DNA of 15,256 nucleotides. Source: Bacillota bacterium (GTDB lineage: Bacteria > Bacillota > Clostridia > Acetivibrionales > DTU013). Where the stretch lies: contig JAEYON010000100.1 of assembly GCA_023411645.1 (NCBI GenBank), forward strand, positions 1 to 15,256. Reading direction: 5' to 3'. Position numbers and translations under genes: made by a program. This document shows positions 13,197 through 15,256 of the stretch, in pieces; position 1 is the stretch's first letter; every line of letters begins with the position of its first letter. The notes under the pieces were generated by a model that saw nothing but the letters and a program-made list of their open reading frames with translations, had not been told where the DNA came from and did not search any database.

Positions 13197-14066
13197 ATGG
13201 GCAATAGGAAAAAAAACATTTTACATAAAACTTCCGGGATTCTCATGCTTTTTCTGACGGCTGCCTTGACACTCGCTGTCGCCACCGCCCTGACAGAGAA
13301 TGAAGCACACATAACACCGGATTACCTGAAATCTGATATCAGCCCTGTTTTAGCCAAGAAGGAGCTTTCAAATACGGATTATGAAACTCTTTTCTATCAG
13401 ACCGGACTTGGCAGAGCAGCAATAGATGAATTACGTGATCGGTATCCAGACTCTTCGGAACGTATTTTACTCTTTCAAGATAATTTTTTCAAAGATATCC
13501 GCTTTGTCTGCGAAAGAAACAGTATCATTTCCAGGGAAGAATCTGTGATAGACGAAGAAGGCCATCTCATAGATGGCACACAGCTAGCGCCACTCCACAA
13601 CGGCGATATTATTATCACCAAAGCCTCTCATACATATGGGTGGCGCCAAGGTCACTGCGCACTCGTTATAGATGCGGCTAACGGTAAAACACTTGAATCT
13701 GTAATGGTAGGCACAAATTCCATGGTACAGGATATCGGGAAATGGACCAATTACCCGAATTTCATTGTCTTGCGTCTGAAAAACGCTCCTGAAGCGTTTA
13801 CTGACGCTATTGCACAAACAGCGGTCGAATACCTTTCCGATATACCATACCGCATCTGTGCAGGTATTTTCTTTCCAAAGTATGGAGAACGTAAAGAAAT
13901 TGCCGGGACACAATGTTCCCATCTTGTGTGGCTGGCATACCGCTGGCATAATATCGATCTTGATTGTGACGCAGGGATAGCAGTGACACCGAAGGGCATT
14001 GCAAACAGCCCCGAGTTGGAAAAGATCCAGGTATATGGCGTAGATCCGGGAAATATCTGGCCATAG
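13197..14066 (+). CDS. Exported YiiX/C92-like (permuted NlpC/P60) cysteine hydrolase
   Basis: 289 residues. The N-terminus is a signal peptide or membrane anchor (basic NRKKNILHK, hydrophobic core about 14-32). The catalytic domain starts near 134 with NGDIIITKASHTYGW, followed by GHCALVIDAANGKTLES (His153, Glu168) and, much later, AGTQCSHLVWLAYR with the likely nucleophile Cys240. The order His before Cys is the circular permutation found in YiiX/YebB-type NlpC/P60 relatives (peptidase C92); classic NlpC/P60 enzymes have Cys first. These enzymes are thought to cut amide or ester bonds in cell-wall peptides or lipids; the substrate here is unknown. The region 40-130 matches nothing I recognise. 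The ATG follows AGAGGAAAG with 9 bases. It is transcribed divergently from the fusion gene. No strong terminator is directly after the stop; the large hairpin at 14208 may serve. Confidence 0.78.
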   Translation: MGNRKKNILHKTSGILMLFLTAALTLAVATALTENEAHITPDYLKSDISPVLAKKELSNTDYETLFYQTGLGRAAIDELRDRYPDSSERILLFQDNFFKDIRFVCERNSIISREESVIDEEGHLIDGTQLAPLHNGDIIITKASHTYGWRQGHCALVIDAANGKTLESVMVGTNSMVQDIGKWTNYPNFIVLRLKNAPEAFTDAIAQTAVEYLSDIPYRICAGIFFPKYGERKEIAGTQCSHLVWLAYRWHNIDLDCDAGIAVTPKGIANSPELEKIQVYGVDPGNIWP

Positions 14067-14096
14067 CCAACCATTTCCAGAAAAACTGCGTAGTCC

Positions 14097-14125
14097 TTGA
14101 CTAAAACAATATGGTATGTTATTTT
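14097..14125 (+). promoter_or_regulatory. Candidate promoter upstream of the CorC-type gene
   Basis: TTGACT (14097-14102), 17 bp, TATTTT (14120-14125) on the plus strand: five and four matches to consensus. If used, the transcript would begin near 14132 and carry the 27-bp hairpin in a leader of about 200 nt. Confidence 0.4.
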
Positions 14126-14207
14126 AAAGCTAATTAATAAAGGAGTGGTTTTCTTAAGTGGACGATTCCCCTTTACCTGAAAAACCTTATATTACTATCA
14201 TAATAAA

Positions 14208-14266
14208 AAGAGACGGCATATTACACATGGATAGACAACCTGTCCATGTGTAATATGTCGTTTCTT
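14208..14266. terminator. 27-bp-stem hairpin between the hydrolase and CorC-type genes
   Basis: Arms 14208-14234 and 14240-14266 pair over 27 consecutive positions (a few G-U) around the 5-nt loop ACAAC; the core is CATATTACACATGGA/TCCATGTGTAATATG. An A-rich run precedes it and TTTCTT ends it; on the minus strand TTTTTATT follows. It could be a bidirectional terminator, a leader hairpin, or a mobile palindromic repeat. The hairpin is certain; its role is not. Confidence 0.7.
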
Positions 14267-14288
14267 ATGTTGCTTTAACAAGTATTTT

Positions 14289-14295
14289 GGGGAGG
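14289..14295 (+). promoter_or_regulatory. Strong Shine-Dalgarno sequence without a standard start codon at the right distance
   Basis: GGGGAGG is a near-perfect RBS for the CorC-type frame, yet no ATG, GTG or TTG follows in that frame until TTG at 14331 (35 bases away). The codon at the best spacing (8 bases) is TTC at 14304. A small inverted repeat CCTTC-TCT-GAAGG (14302-14314) lies just after the RBS. Confidence 0.6.
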
Positions 14296-14330
14296 TAATA
14301 TCCTTCTCTGAAGGTCATATAATATGGCAG

Positions 14331-15256
14331 TTGCTTTTACAGCTTGTTCTGATCTTGACTAATGCGGTGTTTGCATGTGCCGAGATTGCGGTAATCTCCA
14401 TGAACGATACAAAGCTGGCCAGGCTTGCCGCCACCGGTGACAAAAGAGCCGTAAGGCTTACAAAGCTGACAAGCCAACCGGCACGTTTTTTGTCGACCAT
14501 ACAGGTTGGAATAACCTTTGCCGGGTTTTTGGGAAGTGCCTTTGCCGCCGACAATTTTTCCGAGAGGCTTGTTGGATGGATGGTAAAGTTAGGTGTTAAT
14601 ATTCCCGAACAAACACTGGATACTATCGCTGTCATTGTGATTACACTGATCCTGTCGTATTTTACACTGGTATTGGGAGAACTGGTACCTAAGAGGATTG
14701 CCATGAGAAAGTCCGAGAAGCTTGCTCTCTCCATATCTGCCCTTGTTTATTTCATTTCCAGGGTTTTCGCACCTCTTGTATGGCTTCTTACATTATCCAC
14801 AAACTTCCTCCTGCGCCTTTTAGGCATCGATCCTCATGCGGCTGATGAAACGGTTACGGAAGAAGAGATAAGAATGATGGTGGATGAGGGAAGCGAAAAA
14901 GGGGCAATTGACATTCAAGAAAAAGTATTGATTCAGAATGTTTTTGAGTTTGATGATAAAACTGCAAGGGAGATCATGACTCATAGAACTGAAGTATCCT
15001 TACTCTGGTTGGACGAAAGTACCGAGCAATGGGATAAAACGATAGTTGAAAGCAGGCATAATATTTATCCGGTCTGTGATGAAACAACCGACGACATCGT
15101 AGGAGTTTTAAGTTCAAAGGAATACTTCAGAATCACGGACAAAACACGTGAAAATATACTTAAGCTTGCCGTAAAGCCTGCTTATTTTGTCCCAGAGTCC
15201 GTTCGCGCCGATATATTGTTCCGAAACATGAAGAAAAGCCGCCAGCACTTTGCCAT
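14331..15256 (+). CDS. HlyC/CorC (CNNM/DUF21-CBS) family membrane protein, C-terminus cut by the window end
   Basis: About 308 codons are visible from TTG at 14331. A CNNM transmembrane (DUF21) domain occupies about 1-165 and includes NAVFACAEIAVISMN, QPARFLSTIQVGITFAGFLGSAFAADNF and the LGELVPKRIAMRKSE motif. The acidic linker ETVTEEEIRMMVDEGSEKG leads into the CBS pair (from about 213, REIMTHRTEV), cut at the window end in the second CBS. A C-terminal CorC_HlyC domain is expected beyond. Members are linked to Mg2+ or other divalent-metal transport, and the CBS domains are thought to sense nucleotides. The true start is unclear: the frame is open from 14235 and reads ISFSEGHIIWQ ahead of 14331, residues that fit the family, so translation may begin near 14298-14304 at a non-standard codon. 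The rest of the frame is intact. Confidence 0.88.
   Translation, partial: MLLQLVLILTNAVFACAEIAVISMNDTKLARLAATGDKRAVRLTKLTSQPARFLSTIQVGITFAGFLGSAFAADNFSERLVGWMVKLGVNIPEQTLDTIAVIVITLILSYFTLVLGELVPKRIAMRKSEKLALSISALVYFISRVFAPLVWLLTLSTNFLLRLLGIDPHAADETVTEEEIRMMVDEGSEKGAIDIQEKVLIQNVFEFDDKTAREIMTHRTEVSLLWLDESTEQWDKTIVESRHNIYPVCDETTDDIVGVLSSKEYFRITDKTRENILKLAVKPAYFVPESVRADILFRNMKKSRQHFA

Noticed and set aside
14158..14253. 31-codon frame on the plus strand (GTG start, ITIIIKRDGILHMDRQPVHV) with a GGAG 12 bases upstream
   Set aside because: RBS spacing is long, the start is GTG directly after a stop codon, and its last third is one arm of the 27-bp hairpin. No family recognised.

Overview
The window looks like a piece of chromosome from a spore-forming, anaerobic member of the Bacillota (class Clostridia). 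The grounds are a YhcN/YlaJ-type spore lipoprotein, strong GGAGG-type ribosome binding sites on most genes, T-tailed hairpin terminators, sigma-A promoters (one a perfect TTGACA-17-TATAAT), and protein sequences that resemble Clostridia homologues. The genus cannot be fixed from this sequence alone. Ten chromosomal protein genes plus the edge of an insertion sequence are supported. No tRNA, rRNA or CRISPR array was seen.

Layout. Bases 1-126 are the 5' end of an IS256-family element, with the first 19 codons of its transposase. From about 152 to 13000 every gene lies on the minus strand. Reading left to right these are: mntP (Mn2+ exporter), a spore lipoprotein, speA (long-form arginine decarboxylase), a CDF metal exporter with a manganese-type site, an FGGY sugar kinase, a small membrane protein with a zinc ribbon, a SERCA-like Ca2+ P-type ATPase, and a fusion of a TIM-barrel isomerase-like domain with an acyl-CoA ligase. 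From 13197 onward the genes are on the plus strand: a secreted YiiX/C92-like cysteine hydrolase, then a DUF21/CBS (HlyC/CorC) membrane protein cut by the window end.

How the genes fit together. The recurring theme is divalent metal handling: MntP and a Mn-type CDF for export, a Ca2+ pump, and a CorC/CNNM-type protein. They are separate transcription units, each with its own promoter or terminator, so this is a neighbourhood and not one operon. The kinase and the fusion enzyme are metabolic genes with no obvious partner in the window.

Most notable observations. (1) The CDF gene has a leader of about 220 nt. It starts at a perfect consensus promoter and contains mutually exclusive antiterminator and terminator hairpins, i.e. 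a riboswitch-like attenuator whose sensor I do not recognise. (2) One protein joins a metal-binding TIM barrel to an acyl-CoA ligase, and both active sites look intact. (3) The 360-bp gap upstream of the Ca2+ ATPase is packed with palindromes, including three copies of a 12-mer that each carry an extended -10 box. (4) The CorC-type gene has a strong Shine-Dalgarno sequence but no standard start codon at the right distance. (5) A 27-bp-stem hairpin lies just ahead of it.
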